A stretch of DNA of 64,000 nt from positions 2,046,001 to 2,110,000 of the forward strand of contig JAPEUQ010000008.1 in assembly GCA_027946365.1 (NCBI GenBank). The letters are read 5' to 3'. The notes under the pieces are model-generated. The model was not told the origin of the DNA. It worked only from the letters and a program-made list of their open reading frames with translations, and did no database searches. Of the stretch, positions 37,827-51,500 are shown in pieces; the first letter of the stretch is position 1, and each line of letters begins with the position of its first letter. The stretch comes from Kalmusia sp. IMI 367209 (taxonomy: Eukaryota > Ascomycota > Dothideomycetes > Pleosporales > Didymosphaeriaceae). A program made the translations under genes and the position numbers.

Positions 37827-40800
37827 CAATTTCTTTATAAGAGGCTTATTTAAAAAGCTTCCTAAGTAAATATATACTTAGTTACTTTTAATTTAAGGGT
37901 TCTTTCGGAAGCTTATCCTTATATAGATAAATAGAAGATACTACTAACTATAACTTTAAGAGTATAGCTAACTCTATAATTAAATTAATTATAATAAAGG
38001 GTTGCCACTCATCCTAGACCTCTATTACTCTAAGAAAGAATATATTTATAAAGTTTTACTAAGGATTATTAGATAGATTTATAATTAGTATATAAATACT
38101 TTAATTTATTTTATCCTCTAGTTAATTACTAGATCTAGATCTTCTGCTCCTCTATTATCTAAGTAGTAAGTATCTATATACTTAATTATCTATAGGAGTA
38201 TTTTCCTATAGTCTTATATTTATATAAATAGTATAATTACTAACGTGTCTTTATCTTTAGTATACTAGTGGGTTTACTACTTTATTTAGGATTATAGGAT
38301 CTTCTAACCTAGTTTAAGAGGTAGGTATTAAGCTTTAGGAAGCATACTAAGGGATATCTTTATTCTCTAGGAGCGGTATTTTAGTTCTACCTAGTTAGTA
38401 TATATCTAGTTAGGCGCCGATCTCCTAGTAATCCCTTAATAAATTATCCTCTAAAATATCTAGCTCTAGTATTCTATTAGGGTTATAAGTCTTATATTCT
38501 TAGATCTCTTTATATAAGCTTTTAACTATTTACTAGTTATATTTATAGTCCACGTAGAGTCTAATCTTAAGGTTTTATAACTAGAAGACTAGCTAATCGT
38601 CTTTTTAATCTACTTAATTTCTTTTCCTCTAAGGATCTCCTTAGTAGTAGATCTAGTTTTAATATTTACTTACTTAAATAGTTTAGATAAAGGATTAAGG
38701 ATTTATTTATAGATTTTTTCTAGATTAGTAATTTCTCCTTTATTAAGAATCTTAACGATCTTTCTATTTTTCTTTTAGAATCCCCTTATTAGAAGTCCCT
38801 TTATAGAATAGATTTTTATTAAACGTAACGTTATATATTATAATTACCTAATTAAGTATTAGAATCTATATTCTATAGATATTAGAAGCTCTATATCCTA
38901 CTAGATATTTAATATAAGCTTTTAAATTTACTTTAAATCCTCGTCTATCACGCCCGCTGCGCGCTCTATTCAAAGGATATATATAGTAGCTATAGATAAA
39001 GATTCTACTCTAGTCTAGATATAGATTAGCTATTATAGCTCTTATAGCTATAGGCTTATAATATTAAAAATATTATTAAAATTAGCTATCTAGTACTTCG
39101 TTTAGAGATTAAAGGCTATAAGTAGTAGAAGGATTTATTCTATAAAGCTATACTACTATATTTATAATCTTAGGCTATAGTTTAATAGGAAGATTTACTC
39201 CTATTCTTATTTTAATAATTTTTATTATAATTTCTTACTCTACTCTTTCCGGTGTACCATTTGGCTTATATATATAAGATAATGACTAACTAATCTCTAT
39301 ACCTTCTTATTTTATCTAGATTTTATATCTTAATCTTCCTCTTTATAGTAGTGTTATAGTATTATTATTCTAATAAATTATAATAATAGTAAGTTTATAT
39401 TTTATTATAATATATTTTATAAAGCTTTTAATTATTATTATAATTTCTATGATTATTTTTACTTAAAGGTTATTATTATAGATCTTCCCACTAAACTCTT
39501 CTTTTATAATTAATAACCAGTTCTCATTCAATTATTCTATAGATATATTAAATAGATTTTAGGAGATCCTATAAAAGGTCTAGATAATCTTTCCTTAGTC
39601 GTCTTAAGATTATCTATATAGTATAGGTAGTTATATAATGCTTATAGTTTAATTATATAGTCCCTTTAATCTATATATTACGTACGCTATAGACTAAGGC
39701 TTTTAACGCTTTTAGGCCTAGGTAACTAGAGTACTAATACTAGAGCTTTTTACTATCTATTTTTAGTATATTATATATTATTCGGTGTTTAGCTAATTAT
39801 ATTATATTTATTATTAATAGATAGTAGGGATCGGTTTATATTCTAAAACGTAAGGTTATATTTATAGTTTAGCTTAGCTAAAATAATGCTCTATTTTATA
39901 GTTTCTATATATAGTATATTATCTAAGCTAAAGTATTAGATCTCTATCTTCTTTAAATAAGCTTCTAATACTATATTAATATAAAAATCTTTAATAATCT
40001 TTATATTCTTAAGTAATAGATCTTTAGATTAAGCTTTATTTTCGCCATATAGTACTTTTTAAGAAGTCTTTCTCTAGTTCCTAAGATTAGAAATATTTAT
40101 ATCTCTACTTTTACACTCTAAATTATAGGTAGCTTCTTAAATATTCTAGGTATTAGTAAAGTGTAATTATTAATAAAATATATTATAGTTTCTCTATTTA
40201 AGATTATACTCTCTAAGAAAGGATAAGCACTAAAAGTTATAGTGGAATATATATTTATAGTATTATTATTAAATTAAGGAAGCTTATCTAGGTCTATAAG
40301 TATAGTAATTATTATTCCTAGAAATTTTAAAATTAGTATAGTATAGCTAATCTATTCTTCTTTAGTTATTTTAATATATAGATTATTCTATTTAGGTTTA
40401 GTAAGATAATTAAGGATCACCTTCTTTTCCTATTTAGAGAGCGACATAGGTTATACCCTAATAGTAATAATTCTATAATAGCTAGTTATAGACGTTTATA
40501 GGTTATTAGATCCTATTTATATTTTTATTCTTATAGAGATAGGGCTTTCCCTAGTTTCCCTACGCTTTATTATCTTTTATTAATCTAGCTTATTTTACAT
40601 CCGAGCTTTATCCTATAAAAGTAGAGAATACTTTTAAGGCTTTTCCATTATTTATTTAGAGTGTATATTCTTATAATAATAAGAAAAGATCTTTCTAATT
40701 TATACTAAATTAAAGGATTTATTATCTAGAGCTTAATTTTAGATAATATATTAATTTATGGATTATACCTAATCTGGCGCGATCCTAGAGTTAGTGTATC

Positions 40801-41490
40801 TAAGATATTATATACTATAAGTTCCCTTTAACGTTAATAATCTTATAGGTTTTAGCTTTATTATAGATGAGTAGCTAGTCCTTATACTAGGTTTTAGAAT
40901 TTAGTCTAGTGTTCTTGGCCTTTTTAAAGTAAATATAGTATTAAGCTTAAATTAGGTTTTTATATTAACTTTAGTTAGTATAAGATCACCCTTTAAAGTT
41001 TATATAAGAGCTTATAATATTAATTTATCCTTACTTACTAATTTAATTATTATAGGAGTAAGGAGATTAGGAGATACTATAGTATAAATCTAGTTCTAGA
41101 TATTTTATACTTTTAATATAAGTATTAATCATTCCGTCATTCATAATCTATACTTAGTAAGCTTAAGATTATAATTTTTAGCTACTTATTAGAGGCGCTT
41201 ATTAATTAACTTAGATATATTAATACTATATTATTGATCATTTTAGCGTTATAAATATCTAGATCTATTTAATTCTATACTCTACGGTTTTTAGCGTGGA
41301 ATTAGAGCTATATATACTAGTAGGGCTAGCTTATATAATCTATAAGTTAATACCTTTCTATTAGGATCGCTATATTAGTTATTTTTATAAATAGAAGAGT
41401 TGATCAGGATCTTTAAGATTAGAGTGGTAAAGAAATATAGTAATCCTTAATATCTAAAGTATATAGGAGAACTTTCCTACGTCCTAAAGT
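37827..41490 (-). pseudogene. Copia C1 gag-protease-integrase-RT N-terminal part
   Basis: Complement of C3 58595-62270. The integrase motif YKPNGTPERV reads on the minus strand at about 39275-39240; C3 has YKLNGAPERVG. The copia protease-like and pre-integrase regions lie higher, at about 39700-40250. It is RIP-mutated throughout. Confidence 0.8.
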
Positions 41491-41504
41491 ACTAGGCTTA
41501 TAAC
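41491..41504 (-). other. Copia C1 primer-binding site, half-tRNA iMet type
   Basis: On the minus strand the sequence just inside the 5' LTR reads GTTATAAGCCTAGT. This fits GGTTATGAGCCCAG after RIP and would pair with the anticodon region of initiator tRNA-Met, the primer arrangement known for Drosophila copia. Confidence 0.55.
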
Positions 41505-41706
41505 TATAGAGTTAATATTAGATTACTATTTTTAGTAAGTAAATTAATTAGATTACTATATAAGAAATATAAGCTAGATAGATAGAATTTATAGATTATA
41601 AGATCTTCTACTTATAAAACTCTAAGCGTTTAGTATTTAAATTATTAGAATCCTTTGGATTGTGATCGTTCCGTTGCTTGAAGCTTAACCTAGAGCCTCA
41701 TATTTA
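41505..41706 (-). repeat. 5' LTR of copia C1
   Basis: 202 bp, complement-matching 58376-58577. The outer end reads TAAATATGAGG on the minus strand (C3: TGGATATGAGG). Confidence 0.85.
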
Positions 41707-42333
41707 TAATAATAATAAAATCTTATCTATTATAAACCTAGTTTTATTAAAGTTATAAATATTATTATTTATAATCCCCTATTTCTATTTTATCTTTTAT
41801 ATTAAGTTAAATTAGCGCTAGATAGTTATAGAATCTTTATAGATAGTTTACTAATAGTTATATAAATAGCTTTAATACTTCTAAAGCTTAGAAATCTACT
41901 TAATAAAATTATTAACCTAGTTTTTACTAGTAGGGTTACTATCTTATAATTTAAGAAGTCTATCTACTATTTTTTATACGTAAAACCTTAGAAGTATAAG
42001 ATTTTATTTAGATAGCTTAATAATCCTTTAGACTATAACCTCCTCTTTTAATTTTATTAGACGCTTTAAGTTTACTTTATAGTTATATTATATACGCTTC
42101 TTAGTACGTTATCTATTAAGAGTCCTTTAAGATATATTATATATATCTATAGCCTAATTTTCACTTTAAACGCGTTATATATTAATATTAAAGATAGTAA
42201 ACTATATATTAGCTTTAGTATAAGTTTTTTTAGTTTATTATGGTTGAGACATTACGCGATAGTTATACGTAGGTAGTATATTAGTTTAGTATTATATATT
42301 TACTTAGGGTGCGCGCTCGCTTATAAAACACGT
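41707..42333 (-). mobile_element. P3: pogo/Fot1 fragment (N-terminal half)
   Basis: It matches P1 11825-12440, including the NFNKT-F catalytic box region at its left edge and the whole right TIR. It ends at TA 42334-42335 and is inserted into a hAT terminal repeat: TCTTAAAACTATAG follows, as at 34936. The other half is missing, cut by copia C1. Confidence 0.8.
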
Positions 42334-42335
42334 TA

Positions 42336-42597
42336 TCTTAAAACTATAGTATAATATAATATATTATAAACGCTATATTTATATTTTTCTTATATATTTC
42401 TACTATTTTTAATCTTAGTTACTAATTAGTAACTAAGTAATTACTTAGTATTACTAAGTTAGTTACTAATTACTAATTACTAATTATATTTACTAAAAAT
42501 CTCAATTACTAATTACTAACTTAGTTACTATAAGATAAATTAGTAACTAAGTAATTAGTTACTAATATTATATAGTAATTACTAAAAATTTGTAATA
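42336..42597 (-). repeat. hAT terminal repeat, outer 260 bp (solo end)
   Basis: Near-identical to 34938-35200 of hAT1, with extra C-to-T changes (TTGTAATATTA in place of TTGCAACACTG). It has no partner end nearby. Confidence 0.82.
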
Positions 42598-42602
42598 TTA
42601 AT

Positions 42603-43718
42603 AAATATTAATAATCTATTAGAATATAGTAAAAATTTACCTATTATAGTTAGAAATTATATAAGTAAATTTAAAAATAATCACTTTTAAAGAATAATTT
42701 TAAAAGAATAGTAAAATAAAGAAGAAATAATAATAAAGATATAGAAAATTTAATTAAGAATAATTTAACTAGGTGGCTATCTATCTATAATATAATAGAT
42801 AGATTTATATATTTTAAAGATGAAATTAATATAATTATTAATAAAGTTAATAATTTAGATTCTACTAGAAAAGAAAAATATTAATTTAGAATATAAATTA
42901 ATAGAAAAGGATTGACTTTATTTAGAAGAAATTAGATCTATTTTAGAAATATTTAGAAAGCCTACTATTAAGTTATAAATAGTTAATTATTCTAATAATT
43001 ATTTTACTATTATTTATATTTATAGATTATATAATAGTTTAGAGTCTTTAAGTAAAAAAATTATAATAATCCTTTTATTACTACGGGATTACTAGAAGTG
43101 AAAAGAAATTACTAGAATATTACCCTATTCTAGATAATAATATTAATAAATTAAAAGATCTATATTTAATTACTATTCTTAATCCGTAATTTAAATTAGA
43201 TATATTTAATAAATTAAATTATAGTGATAAAACTATTATTAATATAAAAACTATTTTATAGAAGTTTATAATAAATATAAAGAAATTTATAAAACTAATC
43301 TTATAGATACTACTATTAATAATAATACTACTACTACTATAGATTTAGATTTAGATTATTTAGATACTAATAGTAGTAGTAATGATGAATTATATATTAC
43401 TAGTAATAATATTAATAATTTAATAATAGAAAATAAGCTAGAATTATATTTAAATGAGGCTAGAGTACCTAAAGATATTAATATAGAAGACTATTATAAT
43501 TCTAATAAAACTAGATTTCTATAATATATAAAATAGCTAAAGACTACTTAGCTATTTTATCTACTTAATACTAGTGAATCTACTTTTTCTAAAGTAGATG
43601 ATATAGTTACTAAAAAAAAAAATAGACTATTACCTAGTACTATTAAAAACTTATAATTTTAAAAGATAGAAATATAGTAGAAGATAAAGAAGAAGAGATT
43701 AATAATAATAAATTACTA
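42603..43718 (+). pseudogene. hAT2: hAT transposase C-terminal half
   Basis: Plus-strand homologue of the hAT1 transposase from about residue 330 to the dimerisation block: STFSKVDDIVTKK near 43575-43615 and RNIVEDKEEEINNNKL near 43670-43715. It is more mutated than hAT1, with several TAA stops. The N-terminal half is absent and the C-terminal tail is cut by the copia C2 LTR at 43722. It would have been a transposase of the same family. Confidence 0.82.
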
Positions 43719-43721
43719 TCG

Positions 43722-45472
43722 TAGATATAAGGCTCTAAGTTAAACTTTAAGCAACGGAACGATTATAATTTAAAAATCCTAATAATCTAAAATACTAAAT
43801 ACTTAGAGTTTTATAATTAAAAGATCTTATAATCTATAAATTCTATCTATTTAGCTTATATTTCTTATATAGTAATCTGATTAATTCGCTTACTAAAAAT
43901 AATAATCTAACATTAACTTTATAGTTATAAGCCTAGTACTTTAGGACGTAGAAAAGTTCTTCCTATATACTTTAGATATTAAGGATTACTGTATTTCTTT
44001 ACCACTCTAATCTTAAAGATCCTAATTAACTCTTCTATTTATAAAAATAACTAATATAGTAATTCTAGTAGGAAGATATTAGTTTATAAATTATATAAGC
44101 TGGCCCTATTAGTATATATAGCTCTAATTCTACGCTAAAAACTATAAAGTATAGGATTAAATAGACCTAGATATTCGCGATACTAAAATAATTAATAATA
44201 TAGTATTAATATATTTAAGTTAACTAATAAACGCCTCTAATAAGTAGCTAAAAGTTATAATCTTAAGCTTACTAAGTATAGATTATAAACGATGGAATAG
44301 TTAATATTTATATTAAGAGTATAAAATATCTAGAATTAGGTCTATATTATAGTATCTCCTAATCTCCTTACTCCTATAATAATTAAATTAATAAGTAAGG
44401 ATAAATTAATATTATAAGCTCTTATATGAGCTTTAAAGGGTGATCTTACACTAACTAAAGCTAATATAAAAAAATCTAGTTTAAGCTTAATATTATACTT
44501 ACCTTAAAAGGCTAAGAACGCTAGGCTAAATTTTAAAATCTAGTATAATGACTAGCTGCTTATCTATAATAAAGCTAAAACCTATAAGATTACTAACGTT
44601 AAGAGTGAGCTCATAGTATATAATTTTCTAAATATACTAACTTTTAGAATTATACTAGATTAGGTATAATCTATAAATTAATATATTATTTAAAACTAAG
44701 CTCTAGATAATAAATCTCTTAATCTAGTATAAGTTAGAAAGATCTTTTCTTATTATTATAAGAATATACGCTTCAAATAAATAATAGAAAAGTCTTAAAA
44801 TATTCTTTACTTTTATAGGATAAAGCTTAGATGTGAAATAAGCTAGATTAATAAAAAGATAATAAAGCGTAGGGAAACTAGAGGAAGCCCTATTCTTATA
44901 AGAATAGAAAACATAAATAGGATTTAATAATTTATAAATATCTATAACTAGCTATTATAGAATTATTACTACTAGGGTATAACCTATATTACTCTCTAAA
45001 TAGAAAAAGAAGGCGATCCTTAATTATCTTACTAAACCTAAATAGAATAATCTATATATTAAAATAACTAAAAAAGGATAAATTAGCTCTACTATATTAA
45101 TTCTAAAATTTCTAGGAATAATAGTTACTACTCTTATAGACCTAGAAGAGTTTCCTTAATTTAATAATAATATTATAAGTATATATTTTACTATAACTTT
45201 TAGTACTTATCCTTTCTTAAAGAATATAATCCTAGATAGAGGAGTTATAATATATTTTATTAATAATTACGCTTTACTAGTATCTAAAATATTTAAGAAG
45301 TTATCTATAATTTAGAGTATAGAAGTAGATATATAAGTGTTTTTAATCTTAGAAACTAGAGAAAGACTTCTTAAAAGAGTACTATATGGCAAAAATAGAG
45401 CTTAATCTAAAGATTTATTACTTAAGAATATAAAGGTTATTAAAGGTTTTTATATTAATATAGTATTAGTAT
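43722..45472 (+). mobile_element. C2: copia 5' end (LTR, primer site, gag/protease)
   Basis: Colinear with C3 58376-60122. The LTR covers 43722-43923 and the primer site GTTATAAGCCTAGT follows. Sequence identity ends abruptly after GTATTAG at about 45472, where gypsy sequence begins. The remaining 3' part is not found downstream; C3 is a separate copy because it has its own 5' LTR. Confidence 0.82.
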
Positions 45473-45624
45473 TATAATACAGTACTATTAGGAGGTATTA
45501 AGTGGTAATTAGTAGTTAGAGGTCCTATATATCCCTAACTACTAAGAGGAGGATAATATCTAATAACTTACTCTATACTTTATATAGATAGGCTATATAT
45601 CTTAACGACTAGAGTACTGTACTA
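45473..45624 (+). repeat. Candidate LTR of the outer gypsy element
   Basis: A ~152-bp segment with inverted ends (ATACAGTACT... and ...AGTACTGTAC) lies between copia C2 and gypsy gag sequence. No right-hand copy is visible before 58376, so the LTR call rests on position and end structure only. Confidence 0.4.
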
Positions 45625-46399
45625 TGGTTAAGAAGAGTCTATTATCTTATAACTAGGAGATAAAAGGGATCTACTATATAGATATAGTCTAGTAGTAATT
45701 TATTTACTTTCTATTATATAATATATTATATTATTAACTATTATACTAAATCTATATTATTTATCTAATAATCTAACATTTAAATTACTCTAAAATATTA
45801 TAAATAATCTAGATTAGTATACTACTAAGATCTTATAGATAAGCCCTATTATAGGAAGTATTAGACTTAATAGATTATATTAAAGAGATTTTTAATAATA
45901 ATCCTTAGTCTTAAGAAGCCTAAGTTTAGGAGGGCCATTTACTAAAAGTAGTGCCCCTAACGTACTCTAATACTAGTTCCTAATAATTAATAATTACTAG
46001 GACTATTAAGTATCTAGATAACCCCTCTAATAACTACTATATTTAGCTAGCTATAAGCTATTACTATTAGACAAACTGTTCTCAACGATTAAAGAAGCCT
46101 ATAAGTAGTTATAAAAGAAGTATAATAAAGATAAGATATATTATATTATTAAAATAAAGGAGAAGTATAATTAGAGAGATTATAAAATAGTCTTAGATAC
46201 TACTAAAACTACTAAGGGTATAATTAAATATTAGAGATATTAACCCTACGCCTTCTAACCCTAAAAGTATTATAGAAATATACTAGAAAAATTATTATAA
46301 CTTTAATCTTTAAAAAAATAACTATAAGCGTTATTTTAAATAGTTAATTATCTACTTCCTATAAAATAGTCTAAGGTAGACTTTATAATTATCTATATC

Positions 46400-47870
46400 T
46401 TTAAAGTAATACGGACAACCTAAACTATAAAGATAATATTTTAATAAAATTAAAATCTAATCTAGTAAAAGACTTAGGAAGAGCTAAAGAAAAAAATATT
46501 AAATATACTAGATACTAAAGATAAATAGTACTAGTTAGCATATAATAGCCTTAAAAAGTATAAATAATATTTAAATTAAACTCTAATAGACCTTTTAGAC
46601 TATATCTAGAACTATTAAAAGGAGCTAAAGATAATAGATAAAGATATATATATCTTAGATTATATAGGATGTCTAAGTAATAGTATTACTATAAAATTAT
46701 ATTTATTATTTATTAAACGTTATAATACTATTACCCTTATTAAAGAGTAAGCTATAAACGTTTATTAAAGTAACTAGCTTTTAAGACTACTAAAGAATGA
46801 TAAAAATAAGAAAGATAAGATAAAGTAGAATAAATCCTACTACTCTAATTTTAAAGGGGATGATAAGCCTCTAAAGAAGAATAGGAAGAATAATAAAATA
46901 TAAAGTGGCGCTAATAGAATTAATAAAATATAAAGTAACTCTAAAAGTACTTCTAAAAACGTTAAATATTATTATTATAAAAATAGGGCTACTATAAGCC
47001 TAAGTATCTTAATAAAGATAAACCTATAGCTCTAGAATTAAAAATATTAAAAAGAAGTCTAAAGATTTAGGAAAAGATAAAGAGTAAAAGGGATTATAGC
47101 TATTTTTATTACCTATATAAATCTAATAATCAGTTACCTAGAAAAGATTCTAAATATTAAGGACTATAGTTATCTATTTAATTAGTTATATAACCCACTG
47201 AAAGATATAATAACCCTAAAGATAAAAGTTAATAAAAAGGATACTATTAATACTCTAGTAGACTTAGGCTTTTTATTAAATCTACTTTTAGCTAAATTAG
47301 CGAAGCGGATGAATATAAAAGTTATTTCTCTTATAGACCTATTAGTAAGTACTATAAATAGGTTAGATATAAAGATATATAGCACTACTATTAAGGAGAT
47401 AGAGTTAATTAACTCTAGAGGTTATAAATAGGTTTAGGAGATTCTATTTATAGTAGCTAATCTTTATAAATATAAGATTTTCTTTAGTTTATCTTAATTA
47501 GACTAAGAAAATTTAAAACTAAATATTACTACTTACTATATTTTATTTAGGAAAAGATTAAGTAAGGATAAAAGTTTTAAAAGAATAATTATAAAAGGAC
47601 TTAAAGACTTTAATTATATTATAAAAAAACTATATTTAGTAATATATATCTATATAATAGATATAATAGATTAAAAGATTTTAAGTAGATCTAATAGATA
47701 TAAAGAGTACTTACTTTTAAAAAAATATTTAGAGTTTACGTATCTAGCCTTAGAAGAGGATACTAGGTTATACTAGCGTACGGTCTAAGTAATCTATATA
47801 TTAATCTTAAGTCTAATATCTAACTACTATACTTCCCTATATATAATCTTTTAGTGTCTAAATTAGAGAC
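46400..47870 (+). pseudogene. Outer gypsy gag and protease
   Basis: A CCHC knuckle derivative (KYYYYK...GYYKPKYLNKD, family C-x2-C-x4-H-x4-C) lies at 46964-47017 with a frameshift inside it. A Ty3-type protease follows: INTLVDLGFLLNLLLAKLA at about 47247-47303, where the family has VDSGSxxNLIS. The active-site Asp is retained but Ser-Gly has decayed. The pol frame continues at 55098. Confidence 0.75.
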
Positions 47871-47875
47871 GTTTA

Positions 47876-48357
47876 TATTAATAGTACCTATTAATAAGCC
47901 AAAGAATTACGCGTAATAAGTAATTATAGGCGAACCTATAATAGGTATAGTAAATATAATAAGGTTCTTAGATAAGTTAGTAAAATTAGTAACTTAGTAA
48001 TTATATAATAATATCTTACTAAGAAGAGTTAAAATAAGAAAGGTATTAGAATAAAAATAATATCCTATATTAAGAGTAATATCCTACTAAAATTAGGGAT
48101 ATTAGGAAAATAGATAGGATATCTAGGACTAGAGAAAGGATATATAAGAAGGAAGATTTCTAGTCTTTATTAGATTTCTTATAGTTAACTTAAATTATTA
48201 ACTTATCTCTTATCTAGATTAATATAAGATAATATTAGCTTTAATATACTTTATTAAAGTAGTATAAGCTTTATCTATTACCTAATTAAATAGTACTAGA
48301 CCTCCTAAAGCCTACCTTACTTAGCCTACTTAAGATAAGTAATCCCCATGTGTAATA
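47876..48357 (+). repeat. 5' LTR of inner gypsy
   Basis: 482 bp, sharing ATTACGCGTAATAAGTAATT and CCTCCTAAAGCCTACCTTAC with the right LTR. Confidence 0.9.
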
Positions 48358-48549
48358 CTTTAACTACCTAATAGGTCCTAGTTATATATTAAAATAATAG
48401 TAATTAATATACTATTAAGTAGCTTATATATAGCGACTAGTAGTAATATTATAGTATTAACTACTAACTTAGTAGTACTACTAGTAGCGTAGACGGAATA
48501 AATTTAAACGCTTATAGCTTAAGTAGAGTAGTTAATAGTAGTAACTCTA

Positions 48550-51500
48550 TAGGGACTACTAAAAGTATCTATTAAGGTTCCCTTACTAGAAAAGTTTAAT
48601 AGAAATATAAAGAAAATTAAAACCTTCTATACTAGTATAAAACTATATTTTAAATTTTATACTAATAGTTTTAGAATTAATTAAGTAAAAATTCTTATGG
48701 CCGGACTTTATATAATAGGAAAATTAATAGACTAGCTTTAACCCCTTATAGAAGACTACCTAAATAACGAAGCTAATATAAAAGAATATATAAATAATAT
48801 AAAGAAAATATTCTAAAGCTAAAGATATTTTAAAAGAAAAATATTAATTATATTTAGAGAAGTAGATGTAAAATACTAAATAGAATATAAAATCTAGTTA
48901 CTTTACTAAAGATAGTTAGCTAGAATATATACTATAGACTTTAGATACCTAGTAACTAGGATTAATTAGAATAATATATTACTTAGAGTAGCCTACTATA
49001 ATAGACTAAAAGAGACTATTAAGGATAATCTAATCTATTATAAGAAGACGGAAACCCTAAATAAAATAATTAAATTATCTATTAAAATTAATAACCGTCT
49101 CTACAAAAGATAATAGAAAAGAAAAGAAAAACCTCTTAGTCTAAATTAGTATAACCTAAGTACTAAAAAAATGATTAAAATTAAGTATAATTAAGATAGT
49201 AACGTAATAATAATTAATAAAATATAGGAGAAAAAAAGGAATAGAGACCTAAGTGGGAATATAGAGGAATAAGTAAAGAAGAGAAATAATAATACTTTAA
49301 AAATAAGGCCTACTTATTCTATAGAGAAATAGGCTATTTTAGGAAAGACTATCTAAAGAAAAATAAAAAAATAAAGATTAAAGTAATATATATTATAATA
49401 CTCTAGACTACTCTAATAACTAAAGAATATTAATATTATTTTACTAAAGTATAGATTCTAGACTAACTTATAATATAACTATATTAGATATATAGGAGTT
49501 AGGAATATAAAGGTAATAGGTGTGAAGTAAAACTATTATTAATAGAGTAATATTAAAAGAACTCTATAAATAGCCCTATAATAATAGGGACCTATAATAA
49601 AGTATAACTTAACTTAAATCTAGATATATACTAACTATATAAACCTACTATAGACCTAATATAAAAAAGAAAATAAATACTAGTATTATAAAAAAGAATA
49701 CTAAGAGATAGAGATATAACTAGGATACTATTTATACGTCTTTCTATAAAATAATGAATGTAACGTTAAGTTATACTATATATATAATTACGATAAATGG
49801 CACTAGAAATATATAATTCTATAATAGGATAAATACTATAATAAATAATATAAAATATATAAGAATAATAAATATCTTATAGACTAGTTATCTATTAGAC
49901 TAGTAGCTATAAACGCGATTTTATACTAAACCTAAGGATATAGATTAGGTATTCTAATAATAAATATAAATAGCTACTATAAAATAAATATTAAGTAATA
50001 TACTATATATTTTATACCTTAGAAAAGGAAGAAGTAATCTATAGTGGGTTACTAGAGTACTAACACCTTAATAAAAGGGAATATATAAAGAATAGCTATT
50101 AATAGTATAAATAGACTAATTATAAATATATAACTAGTCTATAGATCTAATATATTATATAGATATAATATACTATTATATAAAATAAAATTAGAACTAT
50201 ATAAAAATTACTAGAAGGGACTAGATTACTAGAAGTGGAACTAGAAATAAAACTCCTAGACCTTATTTAAGAAGATTTAGAAGGATGGGTTATATATAGA
50301 GAAGAATTCTAATAAATAGAAAAGATACCTATACTAGAAATATTAGAATAAGAGGTATATATATAAATTATATAAGTATTCTACTACTAAGACGATTATA
50401 GTATACACCTATCTAATAAAGAAGGAAGTAGATACTTTCTATAAAAAGAAATAGAAGAATAAAAACTAAGATACTACTAGCTAAAGAGTCTTACTAGTAA
50501 GAGTATTATAAAATAGACTTAATTATAAATATAATAAATATACCTACTAATAATAGTATATATATAAGGAAAAAAATATACATACTATTAAATAGTGAAA
50601 TATAAATTATAATTATCTCACCCTAAGTAGTAAAGAAGTAAAGGTTACAATATAAAATAAAAAGTATCTAATATCTATTAGTCTAGCTAATAATTTAATA
50701 ATAGAATATAGCTTAGAAAAATATAATTAAAGATAGGAATAGTAACCCTATAGATTAAAAACTTTATAGAAAATAAAAGATACCTATTATAGATATAAAA
50801 TCCTTAATATAATAATAGGATATGATTAGCTAGTTAAGTATAATCTAGATATTAACTAGTAAATAGTAAAAATAACTAAATGCTTAATAAAAGCTAGAGT
50901 TACATAACTATAAATAATATCTATAGTAGCGAAAATTAGAAAGATATTACTATAATAGATTAGGAAAATCTAAGAAAAAGACCCTTAATAGATAGAAGTT
51001 ATATAGATACGAAAACTAGAGACTAAGGAAATAATAAAAGCTTAACCTATAATTTCTAAAAAATATAAGAAATATAAAAAGCTATTTAAAGAATATAGTA
51101 AAATGGATTTACTAGAATATTAAGACTAGGATTATAAAATTATCCTAGAAGAAGGTATAAAATTATATCTAAGACTAATATATCTATTATCTTATAATTA
51201 GTAATAAGAACTAAAAAGTATATTAAAAAGAATATTAAAAGGGGATTTATAAGAGTTAGTAAGAGTTTAATAGTATTACTAATATTATTTATTTTAAAGA
51301 AAATAAATAGCTATAGCTCTATATAGACTATAGATAACTGAATAATATTATAAAAAGAATAGATACCTACTACCCTTAATATAAGAGCTTATAAAATAAC
51401 TCTAAAAAGTAAAATAGTTTATAAAATTTAATATATAAGATGATTACTATTAAATAAAAATTAAAGAAGACTATAAATAGAAAATAGTCTTTAAAACTAG

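Larger units (their letters stand above)
14565..41706 (-). mobile_element. C1: Ty1/copia retrotransposon, minus strand, expanded by nested insertions
   Basis: Removing P2, hAT1 and X2 leaves about 7.5 kb of copia sequence colinear with C3 (58376-64000). The 5' LTR is 41505-41706. Gag/protease lie at about 41490-39950, integrase at 39900-39100, reverse transcriptase at 38000-36000 (split by X2), RNase H at about 35900-18580 (split by hAT1) and the 3' LTR at 16589-14565 (split by P2). The flanks do not show matching 5-bp repeats (X5 on one side, pogo P3 on the other), so one flank was probably rearranged after insertion. Confidence 0.85.

Noticed and set aside
14565..41706. 5-bp target duplication for copia C1
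   Set aside because: The bases outside the two LTRs (AAAGA and TAATA) do not match and the flanks belong to different elements, so no duplication is claimed.
47182..47385. 67-codon open frame on the minus strand
   Set aside because: It lies opposite the gypsy protease segment, whose motif reads on the plus strand.
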